Shown: piece after piece, positions 35,501-43,274 of the stretch
Layout: each line of letters opens with the position of its first letter
Numbering within the stretch: the first letter of the stretch is position 1
From: Chitinophaga sancti
Lineage (GTDB): Bacteria; Bacteroidota; Bacteroidia; Chitinophagales; Chitinophagaceae
Reading direction: 5' to 3'
DNA length: 64,000 nt
Assembly: GCF_034424315.1 (NCBI RefSeq)
Contig: NZ_CP139972.1
Span: 7,572,501-7,636,500 of the forward strand
Program-made: the position numbers and the translations under genes
Notes under the pieces: model-generated
Told to the model about the DNA's origin: nothing
Databases searched by the model: none
Seen by the model: only the letters and a program-made list of their open reading frames with translations

Positions 35501-36483
35501 TCATTGTTTAACTGTACGGTATGTAGAACTTTTTCCTTTTGGGCTTCAGTATCGGCTGTTTCTTTCAAAATGGCCAAAGCAAATTTCACTCCTTCCTTCA
35601 GGTTGATTTCCGATAATTCGGATTCCTTACCAGATCCTAGTTTTATAAAAAACAAGGCTCCTTCGCTGTAGGTGTCTTTGTTTAAAATTCTCTGGTTATT
35701 TTTCACCCAACGTGTTAAAACTTCATATTCTGCTTTGCTGAAGGGATTTGTATTGGCTGCTATGCCGTTTGCCATTTTAGGTAATTCTTGAATCAAGTCA
35801 TTTTCGGGTAAACAGGGAAAGCAAGTAATCAAGATTTTGAATAACCAGGGGTTATCGTCCTCAACATTAAAGTTGCCATTAGTTGATAGCTCGTACTCAA
35901 TTTTAGATGGTATGATAGGCTCTGATTTTGCAAGACTTTCAAGATCATAATTTTTCCAGCTAAATAGTATCGGGCCTGAATTTTCATTGATTAATTCTTG
36001 TAAACCATTGTCTTTACCAACTAAACGATGAGCTAATTTAAAACCAATACCAAACTTTCCAATAGTTTGACTATCTGCTGTTTTGGTAGAGGAACCTACA
36101 TTAAGAATAGAACGAATGCTGTCCAAATTAAACATTCTTCCATTATTTGCCACTAACAAATAATGGTTTTCATCAATTTCATCTTTACCCCAAACCATCG
36201 TGTAATGGGTACTTCCGGCATCGACGGCATTTTGCAAAAACTCATAAACAGCTTGCCCATCCTTCGCCATATCCAGGAAGCTTTGTAAGAAATTTTCTAT
36301 ACCCGCTTCGGCCTTGCCATAACCTTCTTTATCACCATGATATACCTCAAACCATCCAAACTTCTTTTTACCAGTTTTCTTGTCAATTAAAAAATTGCCA
36401 ATGAAATGTTCATCTCTTGTTGGAAGGTCACGAATTTCATTTTTGTAAAAGCTGCGATATTGTTGAATGTTCTTTATCTTCAT
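29560..36483 (-). CDS. Giant GHKL-ATPase / SF1-helicase fusion protein, putative defence gene
   Basis: A single uninterrupted 2307-codon gene. Residues ~75-160 form a Hsp90/sacsin-type GHKL ATP-binding site: EFLQNAVDAGS (N box), LLVANNGRMF (G1 box), SILNVGSSTK, then GKFGIGFKLAHRL. The ~1600-residue middle is helical/mixed with no motif I recognise. The C-terminal ~490 residues are a superfamily 1 helicase: Walker A YGPPGTGKTTT (~1820), Walker B DEAS (~1960), GDPKQIPP (~1993), DRQYRS (~2043), HGFQGDE (~2176) and AISRAK (~2214). Similar GHKL-helicase proteins occur near restriction systems and are suspected anti-phage factors; that role is inference. It is transcribed in the same direction as, and ~900 bp beyond, hsdM, so it probably has its own promoter. 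Confidence 0.85.
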   Translation of the reverse strand: MKIKNIQQYRSFYKNEIRDLPTRDEHFIGNFLIDKKTGKKKFGWFEVYHGDKEGYGKAEAGIENFLQSFLDMAKDGQAVYEFLQNAVDAGSTHYTMVWGKDEIDENHYLLVANNGRMFNLDSIRSILNVGSSTKTADSQTIGKFGIGFKLAHRLVGKDNGLQELINENSGPILFSWKNYDLESLAKSEPIIPSKIEYELSTNGNFNVEDDNPWLFKILITCFPCLPENDLIQELPKMANGIAANTNPFSKAEYEVLTRWVKNNQRILNKDTYSEGALFFIKLGSGKESELSEINLKEGVKFALAILKETADTEAQKEKVLHTVQLNNEEPITYPDLEYIKITVHKEAEQDTYAYIRFGVENYNELTTEQKRRISEEANIESLLGFRKHNEIGDYFKGAPNLYLYFPLSEEVHNFNYILHSNAFYKGSSRTFLHKGSSKEDGINERLLKTIANKIDSELNRLSASSDQKDRQLFLHFYAALLTSTKSTNQDRLWIEEPYINRINLLLKKYIPVRRSLNSDDFTTTSNPENVYVKKTTIEIDTQAWGLQNVNWFYWIDDTELSIRLSAFAKLGIKDFAINNLLSIKETISANLNNWIGNDESKITSILSEIALLDTEVVKAVTFKNNLFNTKLLKFNNEELLSINEFQEKEKDGYFIIFNRLNDIKDLLQKLDLKYTKENFDDFSFNPKYFNLFANDSHVRNYTILTRLFSKVVVDEKLNTLNKSEKYRIFEAFRTFNESPGERMGELKLFKNNNNNHVCFKNLYSSSSVAWLSKYCISNSEDNSAYKNYLLDKPEELYQGIIYPFWVQIANHIASNPEKSKEVLDDIVSAYEKSNWQEKGKNLLRNWEQIIFKSEVIESEEVYFNNELTELSNEVYKRIQVTALKYYDVHIPDKFLLPYLDKPPFSITSITIEPTIEDTASSVEHINDLLLFSKVCNIDFFSSNCVMLTDGIYYINSTSEIKQIATTNPSIVKYINTYYPNKYILIPEIFSTYRSKIALSDNILIEYLITLFDEKSDVQELDLIEVVLPERYDDKKALLEKLTFIQLDATWSAERKNELYVKLLKEVVEGNVTPDELSALHKKISIKKDDQTIIIGDIDSAHDSIEVQRGDRKITLSQSQILNLDNAGNIKLVQAFHDEAKKRDLLTQTVADSLFKISNVGITDELVAIFNGNLESKHLENAHQLLFVWLSGKFNKENINEYSLKSKDGEWYKLEGQLIIYSEENEKYIKPSFLLNERYNGLQSLLQLSDLEAFNYNDAEDDIIVSHFLFVKGCTTDVLESTEQISDKLDYLYKGWLNLSSVLRDYKRNQAWDTYLNISPNQFVLNGIQVQEEILPNDFISWCKFDKKKEEFFKAIGVYVGDSPIEKVRKYLTGKIKELPVDIEIERFNETLLLNSINGLAGSFTNLNNEATIYNENKHHSQLSFIEKIINHLASKGLEKTPTVIYNTTDSFKVLKSEELSVNVIDAILHDKLKAANGNNLNLLYKWYNILKRSTLLNNSIIENCDELKFKKTFVPSELQSEHDEPFYHNWKAENGIRLFREAELNYDISIDINGETASIGKISEGMFYIDNEAEGFQEIFYTKKASLEELSDALSLEHDTIAEAVNDLIRRRNIMLTSIYNTLNSAGKSEVKSSHLEALESAFKEENLKQERKELIESIKANSDYSYIWFESYLKLLLTYESKQDTTTQKSISFQEIKRFIINDEISNKYFLLCGANSLIPLSIEDFEDFKITLVVKNRQNENIKVEGVSKKGQDLLIYCREPIPQTIINTFPDVIQVRISFSPVIDLLERLYKAFVNRDNMDEWIEINDILPNLQFIYGPPGTGKTTTLCSMILDEIKENYNAKYLLLTPTNKAADVLCKKLVNTSGLSSDIISSKLNELNTLGKSITITRVGKPTDPELEELDEDIYQDSLTMQRLNYTNILASTIHRIPYFEVIDEEDGRYVKLFKLNDYWDYIVFDEASMTNLPYLVFSILAIYKVNPKAKFIIAGDPKQIPPVVDVNDKDLEELDIQDENVYTMMGINSFRSSEQNLRKGDTIKNLDRQYRSIKKVGQLFSDLSYNNLLQHDREEKKENAKPLPEAFKELINQNVTFIDFPLNAENSIFRINRLLYSSYHTYSAVFVAELIKYFDSLLADSESWTIGLIAPYKAQAILLNKLITSYGISDKLKIYSDTVHGFQGDECDIVFFVSNPNNYYYTGHAKSLLSKEYIYNVAISRAKDYLIILHPFEAIRNNPFINSIITSYERNFEVPVVRKSEEFEKIIFNQKDYIQENSYITGHDNINVFGQIEMKYFIKANEGAIDIQLRKL

Positions 36484-36649
36484 ATGTAAATTATTCTAAT
36501 GTAGACGTAATGTAATTGCTTAGTCCATAACATCCTTTTTGGATGGTCCTATAAAGATGTGGACGATTCTAAACAGAAGGCTGATTTATGGTTTCGGGGT
36601 CTAACAACGATCCGCAATTCAAGATTGATCTTTATTGCGGACTTAAAAA

Positions 36650-36839
36650 CGTATAAAGTATTTTTGACACATTGGTAGAAGGGGTAGATGGATCAAATAC
36701 ATCTCCGTTAATAAACAATAAATCTATTGGATCACTGATCGGAATTCCTACCAGCCAATTTAAAAATTGTTGATGCTCATAGGTTCGATCATACTCATGG
36801 AATAATGGGCTGATATGCCAATCCTCGCAACACTTTCAT
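36650..36839 (-). pseudogene. sbcD (exonuclease SbcD) N-terminal fragment
   Basis: ATG at 36837-36839 reads MKVLRG. Then, after a one-base shift, WHISPLFHEYDRTYEHQQFLNWLV, DPIDLLFINGDVFDPSTPSTN and SKILYVF. This is the start of an SbcD/Mre11-type metallophosphoesterase: the DWH and GDxFD metal-binding motifs are recognisable. Only about 65 of ~400 codons remain and sbcC is absent. It is a relic between the helicase and hsd units. Confidence 0.65.
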
Positions 36840-37378
36840 AGCAGGTTAATTCTTACCAATATACGTTATATTTTGATCAGAGTTACGCGTTCTATATTTT
36901 ATGCATTTGTGCATCGTTTAGGATTTATGATTTTTTAGGTGTTACCCTTTATATTAGAACAAGGCTACAGTTTATAATGCATAACACTGGAGGTTGTTTT
37001 TTACATGGAGATTATTAAGAGGTATCTCACTTAATTTTCGGGCAGTAAGTGACTTGCCAAAATTTGGGGACAAGAAGGTGGACGTCCCATGTTCACCTTC
37101 TTGTCTGCTGACTTATAATTGGTTTAGCTCATAGAGGTCATTTTTAAATAAATTTTTTCAGCCGGCTGTGAAGTTTGTTTTATTTGATCGCCCATATGTG
37201 GCCCCCTTGACCTATATAACACCTTTTTATTTATCTGCGAGAAAAGTATAGGCAGTGCCTTTTCCTGTTGTTCCTATTCGTACTAAATAGCGTTGTTCAT
37301 TTTCTATTAGTTATTAATTTAAAACAATAACGAATGATATTTTGAACTTGTGTTTACCTTCATATCCTCATTCGTTAA
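36840..37378. other. Intergenic stretch, no gene recognised
   Basis: A/T-rich, with stops in all frames. An inverted repeat AAGAAGGTGGAC / GTTCACCTTCTT lies near 37073-37105. Nothing else was identified. The promoter of the giant GHKL-helicase gene should lie between 36484 and this region. Confidence 0.3.
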
Positions 37379-38842
37379 TTATTCCGCAACAGTGTCCCTT
37401 ATTGTTTTGAAGTTAGCAAGGGCACTTTCTAAATTTTCAATAATATCATTAATTATATTTTCGGCTTCTGGGAGATTATCAAAGTCGATTAAGTCGTTAT
37501 CTTTAAGCCAGAATATATCAAGGTTTGCCTTGTCTCTTGACATAATCTCTTCATAACTAAATCTTCGCCACCTACCTTCAGGATTTTCCTGGCTCCAACT
37601 TTCAACTCTTTTATTTCTATTTTTGGGATTATAGCAATCAACAAAATCTTCTAAATTCTCAAATTGCAAGGTGTTTTTCTTTAAAGTATGATGTATGTTG
37701 GTCCTGTAGTCGTAAATCCAAATATCCTTTGTTGCAGGTGTTTTACCTTTTTTCTTTGTTTCAAAAAAAAGGACATTTGCCTTAACTCCTTGCGCATAAA
37801 AAATACCGGTAGGCAATCTTAAAATTGTATGTAAATCCACATCATGAATAAGACGTTTTCTAATGGTCTCACCTGCGCCTCCTTCAAACAAGACGTTATC
37901 TGGAAGGACTACTGCAGCTTTCCCTTCTTCATTACTCAACATACTAACTATATGTTGAAGAAAAGCCAGTTGTTTGTTACTTGTTGTTGTCCAGATATCT
38001 TTTCTATAAAAGTATCCCGCAATTTTGGCCTTCTTTTCATCATTAGTTATAATGTCACTACTAGTCTTACCAAAAGGTGGGTTAGCCAGGACTATATTTA
38101 CTTTTTCATTCAAAGATTCTTTTAAACTATCTGCAACCTCAATGTCTGGAGTTGTTTTTAAATCACCGATCCCATGCAAAAAAAGGTTCATTAAACATAA
38201 ACGTGCTGTGGAAGGAACAATTTCCCAGCCATGAAAAGTCTTGAATTTTAAAAAATCTTGTTCCTTTTTAGAAAGCTTATAATTATCTCTGATATAATTT
38301 AATGCACCTAAGAAAAAACCACCAGTCCCACATGAAGGATCAGAAATTGTTTCCATTGGTTTAGGTGATATACATTCCACCATTGCCTGGATTATAGGCC
38401 TGGGTGTAAAGTATTGCCCAGCACCACTACTTTCTGCATTCTTTTGAAGCAAAGATTCATAAATATCTCCTTTTACATCAACAGATTCTGAAATCCAGTT
38501 TTCTTCATTGATAAGTTCAATTAATTTCCGGAGCTTATATTGATCGTGGATTTTATTTTGGGCACCATTAAATATTTTTGAAAGCATTCCACCAGAATCA
38601 GAAAGAGTTTTAAGGTTTTTAGCATAAACATTAATTAACTGAGATACATCTATCCCTAATAAACTTTTCCATTCACAATTTTTGGGAATGTTATAATTAC
38701 TATTGTTATTTAGAGTATGTTCTTCTGCCATCTTGAGGAATAGCAAATATGTTATCTGCTCTAGATAATCTCCATAACTCACTCCATCATCTCTAAGAGT
38801 ATCACAGAAAGACCAAATTTTTGCAACTAAATTATTCGTCAT
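37379..38842 (-). CDS. hsdM: Type I restriction-modification DNA methyltransferase HsdM
   Basis: A 487-residue N6-adenine methyltransferase subunit. The N-terminal helical HsdM_N region has IWSFCDTLRDDGVSYGDYLEQITYLLFLKMAEE. The SAM site is SDPSCGTGGFFLGA (~residue 165), and the catalytic motif is IVLANPPFG (~255). A C-terminal coil (ENIINDIIENLESALANFKTIRD) probably contacts HsdS. With HsdS it would methylate a bipartite site. The ATG at 38840-38842 overlaps the ptuB stop (ATGA); the longer upstream frame lies inside ptuB and was rejected. It is the last gene of the hsdS-ptuA-ptuB-hsdM run. No HsdR is encoded in the island. Confidence 0.92.
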   Translation of the reverse strand: MTNNLVAKIWSFCDTLRDDGVSYGDYLEQITYLLFLKMAEEHTLNNNSNYNIPKNCEWKSLLGIDVSQLINVYAKNLKTLSDSGGMLSKIFNGAQNKIHDQYKLRKLIELINEENWISESVDVKGDIYESLLQKNAESSGAGQYFTPRPIIQAMVECISPKPMETISDPSCGTGGFFLGALNYIRDNYKLSKKEQDFLKFKTFHGWEIVPSTARLCLMNLFLHGIGDLKTTPDIEVADSLKESLNEKVNIVLANPPFGKTSSDIITNDEKKAKIAGYFYRKDIWTTTSNKQLAFLQHIVSMLSNEEGKAAVVLPDNVLFEGGAGETIRKRLIHDVDLHTILRLPTGIFYAQGVKANVLFFETKKKGKTPATKDIWIYDYRTNIHHTLKKNTLQFENLEDFVDCYNPKNRNKRVESWSQENPEGRWRRFSYEEIMSRDKANLDIFWLKDNDLIDFDNLPEAENIINDIIENLESALANFKTIRDTVAE

Positions 38843-39699
38843 AATGTTCTTATAAAATCTTTTAACCAATTGTACCCATCGAGTTCTGAATATACAAAAA
38901 GACAAGCTTTTCTTACGCACGTATAGGGACGATCATTTTCTTTTACTAACCTTCTTAATCCTTTAAAACATTTGGCCATCATCAACGACTTGGCGGCTAT
39001 ATTAGGGGACTCATCTATTGCTTTTTTTGCATCGTTAATTTCCACTACACAGTCATCCCACGCTATCTTTCTTTCTATATTCAATTGGTCGAGGTCAAGG
39101 TGATAGTATAATATTGACAGAGTAACACGGTTAACTTCATATTGATCTTGACTAGCAGGAATGGGTTCTCCTTTTTCATCAAATGAAAGTAAGGTTACAT
39201 CATATTCATTAGTAGGATCCAATAGTAGTGGCACTTCACAACCTATAGGAGATTCATCCTCTGCTATTGCTCCATTTATTAGATCCAGAGGGAAATAGGT
39301 TCCCTTCCCTTTAACTTCGGCATTTTCCTTTAAACGATCTCTTCTCCGTTTATTTGCGAGAGCTCCTGTTAGCCGATAATTATCCCAGTCATATGCTTTC
39401 CACCAATAGCCGTTTTCCTTTATAATCGCTTTGTCATGATTTTTAGCATGGTTTTTAGGTCTGAAGTGGTCGACCTCAAAGTCACTATTTCCAATTTGAC
39501 TTTCAGAATACCAACATTTGTTATGGGAAAGGGACAACATTGCCGCCTGAAATTGATTCCAATCTGGATGATTATTAATATATTCTTTTCTGTCCTTTTC
39601 AGACATACCCTGCATTGCTAAAAGATGAGCACCTCGAATACTGTCCCAGTTTATTTCTATTGCCTTCTCTCTCAATTTAGTTATGTCAATATATCTCAT
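38839..39699 (-). CDS. ptuB: HNH endonuclease, PtuB-like (Septu)
   Basis: A 286-residue protein of the TIGR02646/PtuB type. The HNH core is CWYSE (C62), EVDHFRPK (D77, H78), then DNYRLT (N107) and LANKRRRD (N116). The usual second CxxC zinc pair is reduced, with ALAN in place of a CxxC. In Septu the HNH nuclease acts with the PtuA ATPase to cleave nucleic acid on infection. Start and stop both overlap neighbours by ATGA (ptuA upstream, hsdM downstream), indicating strict translational coupling in the hsd operon. The Septu assignment rests on the ATPase/HNH pairing and motifs. Confidence 0.75.
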   Translation of the reverse strand: MRYIDITKLREKAIEINWDSIRGAHLLAMQGMSEKDRKEYINNHPDWNQFQAAMLSLSHNKCWYSESQIGNSDFEVDHFRPKNHAKNHDKAIIKENGYWWKAYDWDNYRLTGALANKRRRDRLKENAEVKGKGTYFPLDLINGAIAEDESPIGCEVPLLLDPTNEYDVTLLSFDEKGEPIPASQDQYEVNRVTLSILYYHLDLDQLNIERKIAWDDCVVEINDAKKAIDESPNIAAKSLMMAKCFKGLRRLVKENDRPYTCVRKACLFVYSELDGYNWLKDFIRTL

Positions 39700-41297
39700 T
39701 CAACACCTCCTTCTTTTTCTTCCTTGATAATTTGCTCTAAAACTTCTCTTGCTATTTCATCAAGCTGTTTCTCCTCTTCTTTTGTATACTTCCTATTCAC
39801 AAATTCCTGCTTTTCGCTAGTTAATTGAAGAAATCTATTATATCTCGAATCAACTGTATCGTCATTAAAACCAATCCTGTCAAAATATCTTTTTAAACGC
39901 TCAAAAATTTTTCTCTCTTCTTCATCTAGGGGCCCTTTAGTTATTTTGGCCTGTAAGAAACGTTTTTCATTAAGCAAGTCTTCAAGTTTTTTACTCATTA
40001 ACGACGGAATACCAAAAAGCTCACTAGTAAGAATTTTAGAAAAACTCATTTCTCGTGGACTTACATTCGGATTATATGCAGTAGTCTTTCCTTTTGGATC
40101 TTTCTGGAATATCTGGACCTGATTCTTTTTAAGATTACCTATAACTAATGGGTCGTGAGTACAGAATATTATTTGTGTTGTTTCAGGGCGTTTTACAACT
40201 TTATCTAAATACTCTAAAAACTTCCATTTCCACATAGGATTTAGGTGCGTATCTGGTTCATCTAAGAGAATAAGAGATTCCTCGTCCTTCGTGAATTTAA
40301 GCATACCTAGAACAGTAAGCAGCTGTTTTTCTCCTTCACTTAATTCGCTCATCCCTAATTCGCCGTTAACGTTTTCTTTTGCAACCTTAATTTTTACATC
40401 ATATAATAAGTCTGAAATTTCAATGCTATTTAAAGCATTGAATAAGGGTATTTTATCTGAATACATTTTTGTATCGACTAAATCTTGAAAGGTTTTGCGA
40501 TCTTTTATATATAAATAAAGGCGGCTTTGAGTTTCACTTTTCTTATAAGTTGTAGCTACTCTTTCTTCGTGATATATTGGTGCAGTTGAAAACCGATATA
40601 AATCCTCTAAGAATCTCCGCACTAAACCGCCTGCATTCCAAAACCTATCATGTTCTTTTCTTGACTTTGACCACTCAGGTTGCTTCAGTATAAACAATGC
40701 AGAACCAAAGTCTTCAATTTTTAACTCCTCTTTCAAAAATTGAATGGTCTCCTTTTCCTGATCTTTGAACATGTAAAATGCAATCAATGCGAAACTAGAA
40801 TGAATATTTTGAACTAAAAATATCCTAGGAATTGAGTCAAAACGTGTATGCTTTGCTTCTTTTCTAATTATTTGTTCATAATATTTTTTTGTATGATCAT
40901 AATAAAGATCCTTGAGCCTTTCGCTAATTCCAGAGTAATATATAAATACGTGCTTAGGAAGAAATGAATCTTTATTCTTATAAAACCCTGTTTTACTTAA
41001 CTTGATACCGTTTGTTATAAAAGTATATCCATCTTTTGTGGAATAGTCTATTTCGATATCATTTCCACGGCATTGATATTTTATATAGTATTCAAAAGGA
41101 TCTTTTGATTTTGAGATTTGTGGGGGGCGGTCTAAATCTAGGTCTCTGAAAATAACTACAAGTGCTTCCATTAGATTAGATTTACCTGTTGCATTCAATC
41201 CAATGAGCACTGTTTCCATAGAATTCTCATCTATATCAATCTTAAAATCCTCCAGGTTTTTGAATCTCGAACGGATATGTATTATATCAATTCTCAT
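39696..41297 (-). CDS. ptuA: ABC/SMC-type ATPase, PtuA-like (Septu)
   Basis: A 533-residue cytoplasmic ATPase. Walker A is GLNATGKS (33-40), the signature SELSEGEKQLL (~312-322), Walker B ILLDEPDTHLNP (~340-350), and the switch His IFCTHDPLVI (~380). A coiled segment follows to the C-terminus. No TOPRIM motif is seen, which separates it from OLD nucleases. The same ATPase class is found in PtuA, retron-associated ATPases and, more distantly, PrrC/RloC. It probably senses phage and activates the HNH partner. The ATG overlaps the hsdS stop by 11 nt, and the stop overlaps the ptuB start. Confidence 0.78.
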   Translation of the reverse strand: MRIDIIHIRSRFKNLEDFKIDIDENSMETVLIGLNATGKSNLMEALVVIFRDLDLDRPPQISKSKDPFEYYIKYQCRGNDIEIDYSTKDGYTFITNGIKLSKTGFYKNKDSFLPKHVFIYYSGISERLKDLYYDHTKKYYEQIIRKEAKHTRFDSIPRIFLVQNIHSSFALIAFYMFKDQEKETIQFLKEELKIEDFGSALFILKQPEWSKSRKEHDRFWNAGGLVRRFLEDLYRFSTAPIYHEERVATTYKKSETQSRLYLYIKDRKTFQDLVDTKMYSDKIPLFNALNSIEISDLLYDVKIKVAKENVNGELGMSELSEGEKQLLTVLGMLKFTKDEESLILLDEPDTHLNPMWKWKFLEYLDKVVKRPETTQIIFCTHDPLVIGNLKKNQVQIFQKDPKGKTTAYNPNVSPREMSFSKILTSELFGIPSLMSKKLEDLLNEKRFLQAKITKGPLDEEERKIFERLKRYFDRIGFNDDTVDSRYNRFLQLTSEKQEFVNRKYTKEEEKQLDEIAREVLEQIIKEEKEGGVE

Positions 41298-42993
41298 GAC
41301 GCAGTGATAATAGTGATTCTGTATCTTTTTTCGTTTCTATAATTTTATTCTGAATTTCTCTTAATTCAGAATAAAATGATTCAATGTCATCCTTGTGTTT
41401 AGATCTTAACCAGACATCTTTTGCTGGGAGGGGACCCGATGCAGCTTCTAGCACTTGCAAAATAGTTTTCTTTTCTTCCATAGATTTGGGTTTAATTTTT
41501 CTTGAATTTTGAAGCTCTCTTTGAGAGTGGGAGAATTCATCTATAGTCTTTTTTATTTCACTTAATAATTCAGCGACATCAGAATCTATTAAATGAGTAG
41601 TCATTTTACCAGCAAAAGCATTGTTTAATACTACTTCTCTTAGTGTTTTACTCATGTTTTCATTCCTACGTATTGCAGCTTTTAAGTTATCTATAAGGGC
41701 GAATCTGTATTCAATTTCTTCTACGATCTGTTCTTGTTCAGGTAACGGAGGAATGCTTAATGTGAATTCCTTTATGTCTTTCTGAAATAAATGAGGGATT
41801 GCACTGCCAGAAATTCGTTCATTTACTAGCTGTTGCAGTCGTGGACCTTTAAATAGATAATACAAAAAATCTGGCTTAAAAACACCTTCCGCCCTTATGA
41901 CAAGTAATGAGGAGTTAACTGTAGCTTCAGAAGGCAAATGTTTGATTATGGCTACTTTTCCGATACCTGCACCATCTTTACACAATAAGATATCATCCAA
42001 TTTAAGCATTATTTCAGGGCTCTCGTTGTATCTATACTCTGAGATATGGTTAGCTTCGTCAAACTTTACAATCTTACCATAATTTAAAGAATGTACGGAA
42101 AGCAACAAGGGACCTTCTTGAGTATACTCTTCTTTTTTCAGGCCTTTCCATCCAACACGTGCTGATATTTTTATTAGCTTATCGAGCTTTGCGGTCGCCC
42201 ATGATGAGATGGCGAAATTAGGAGCGAATTCAAAATCATAACTAAATTTCTTAGCTTCATGAAAATTCCCTTCTCCCGTTAACCTGTCATAAGTCTCTTT
42301 TCGGAATTTGGCTACTTGTGTTAGAAAATCATAAGCGGACTCAACATTATTTGTTTTTCTCCAATTACCACTTAACTTACCATCAAAGGCGTCTTTTAAT
42401 GTTACGTATTCATATATTGAACAAAGTCTGGATGCATGTCGCAATGACATGTCTGCTTCATTCAATTCATCCAATAAGGTGCTTATTTTATCAACGATCT
42501 GATTTTGAACTTCTAAAGATGGTAAAGGTATTTTTTGATCTAAAACCACCTTATTTGTCACAGAAGGATAACTCGTTCCTTTGGAAAACTGATTAATTGA
42601 CTCAATAAAATGTTGGCTTGTAACATAATAATAAATGAAAAGTGGATTGACAAGACAGGTTCTTATGACGCAAAAGCCAGAAGAAGCTATCGAGTTATCA
42701 TATCTATCGTTAACTAGACTTATATTTTTTAAATACGGGCGAACAGTTGCAAACAAAATATCATTAGTTTTTACAATCTGCTGTGCACGAGAAGGGGCGT
42801 TTCTCCATGTTAAAATTTTAGCATTTTGAATTTCCTGAACGGAATTATTTATTGAATCGATATCAATGTATGTAAATTCTGTATTAGCATCTTCATAAAG
42901 CTTGTTAACTCTAGAAACTGGTAATGTGATTTCTGAAAGTTTGACCCAATGCCATCCTTCAGGTAAAACATTTATTTCTGTCTTTTCGTTCAT
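41287..42993 (-). CDS. hsdS: Type I restriction-modification specificity subunit HsdS
   Basis: About 568 residues with two target-recognition domains. TRD1 starts LPEGWHWVKLSEI and ends PLPSLEVQNQIVDKIS; its conserved helix is TLLDELNEADMSLRHAS. TRD2 starts SWATAKLDKLIKI and ends IPPLPEQEQIVEEIE with a second long helix. An extra C-terminal ~120 residues (KKTILQVLEAASGPLPAKDVWLRSKHKDDIESFYSELREI) look like a winged helix plus coil, seen in some HsdS proteins. ATG 42991-42993 was chosen; the upstream frame to 43059 starts with TTG and is not conserved. It is the first gene of the unit, ahead of ptuA, an inverted order for a type I locus. Confidence 0.88.
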   Translation of the reverse strand: MNEKTEINVLPEGWHWVKLSEITLPVSRVNKLYEDANTEFTYIDIDSINNSVQEIQNAKILTWRNAPSRAQQIVKTNDILFATVRPYLKNISLVNDRYDNSIASSGFCVIRTCLVNPLFIYYYVTSQHFIESINQFSKGTSYPSVTNKVVLDQKIPLPSLEVQNQIVDKISTLLDELNEADMSLRHASRLCSIYEYVTLKDAFDGKLSGNWRKTNNVESAYDFLTQVAKFRKETYDRLTGEGNFHEAKKFSYDFEFAPNFAISSWATAKLDKLIKISARVGWKGLKKEEYTQEGPLLLSVHSLNYGKIVKFDEANHISEYRYNESPEIMLKLDDILLCKDGAGIGKVAIIKHLPSEATVNSSLLVIRAEGVFKPDFLYYLFKGPRLQQLVNERISGSAIPHLFQKDIKEFTLSIPPLPEQEQIVEEIEYRFALIDNLKAAIRRNENMSKTLREVVLNNAFAGKMTTHLIDSDVAELLSEIKKTIDEFSHSQRELQNSRKIKPKSMEEKKTILQVLEAASGPLPAKDVWLRSKHKDDIESFYSELREIQNKIIETKKDTESLLSLRHEN

Positions 42994-43226
42994 TTTATTT
43001 TTTTCAGCAATTCCTTTTTGACAATTTTGTAAAATTCCAGCTTGTATACTGGAGTCCAATCTTACATATTATCAATTTATTATTAATAGATTATTTCACT
43101 CATTCGCTGATGGGAATTTTTATTAAGAAATTTATATTTTAAATTAATAAAATATGAATTTCTTGTGAAATTGGTACTAGTTATTAAAATAGTACTCGGA
43201 AATTAATTAGAAACCTAGTCATAAAA

Positions 43227-43256
43227 AAAGCCACCTATACAATGTAAGTGGCTTCA
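43227..43256 (-). terminator. Terminator of the XRE regulator gene
   Basis: On the minus strand AAGCCACTTACA pairs with the TAGGTGGCTT side around a short A/T loop, followed by TTTTTTT. It lies 19 bp beyond the XRE stop and separates that gene from hsdS, whose promoter must then lie at about 43060-43226. Confidence 0.75.
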
Positions 43257-43274
43257 ATAAAAAAAGATACTTCT

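Noticed and set aside
29560..36483. Possibility that the giant protein is the missing HsdR
   Set aside because: Its helicase is SF1 (HGFQGDE, AISRAK motifs), not the SF2 DEAH-type of HsdR, and no PD-ExK motif or HsdM-binding C-terminus is recognisable.
39696..41297. OLD-family nuclease (Gabija GajA-like) assignment
   Set aside because: No TOPRIM motif in the C-terminal part, and the partner is an HNH protein rather than a UvrD helicase; Septu-type PtuA fits better.
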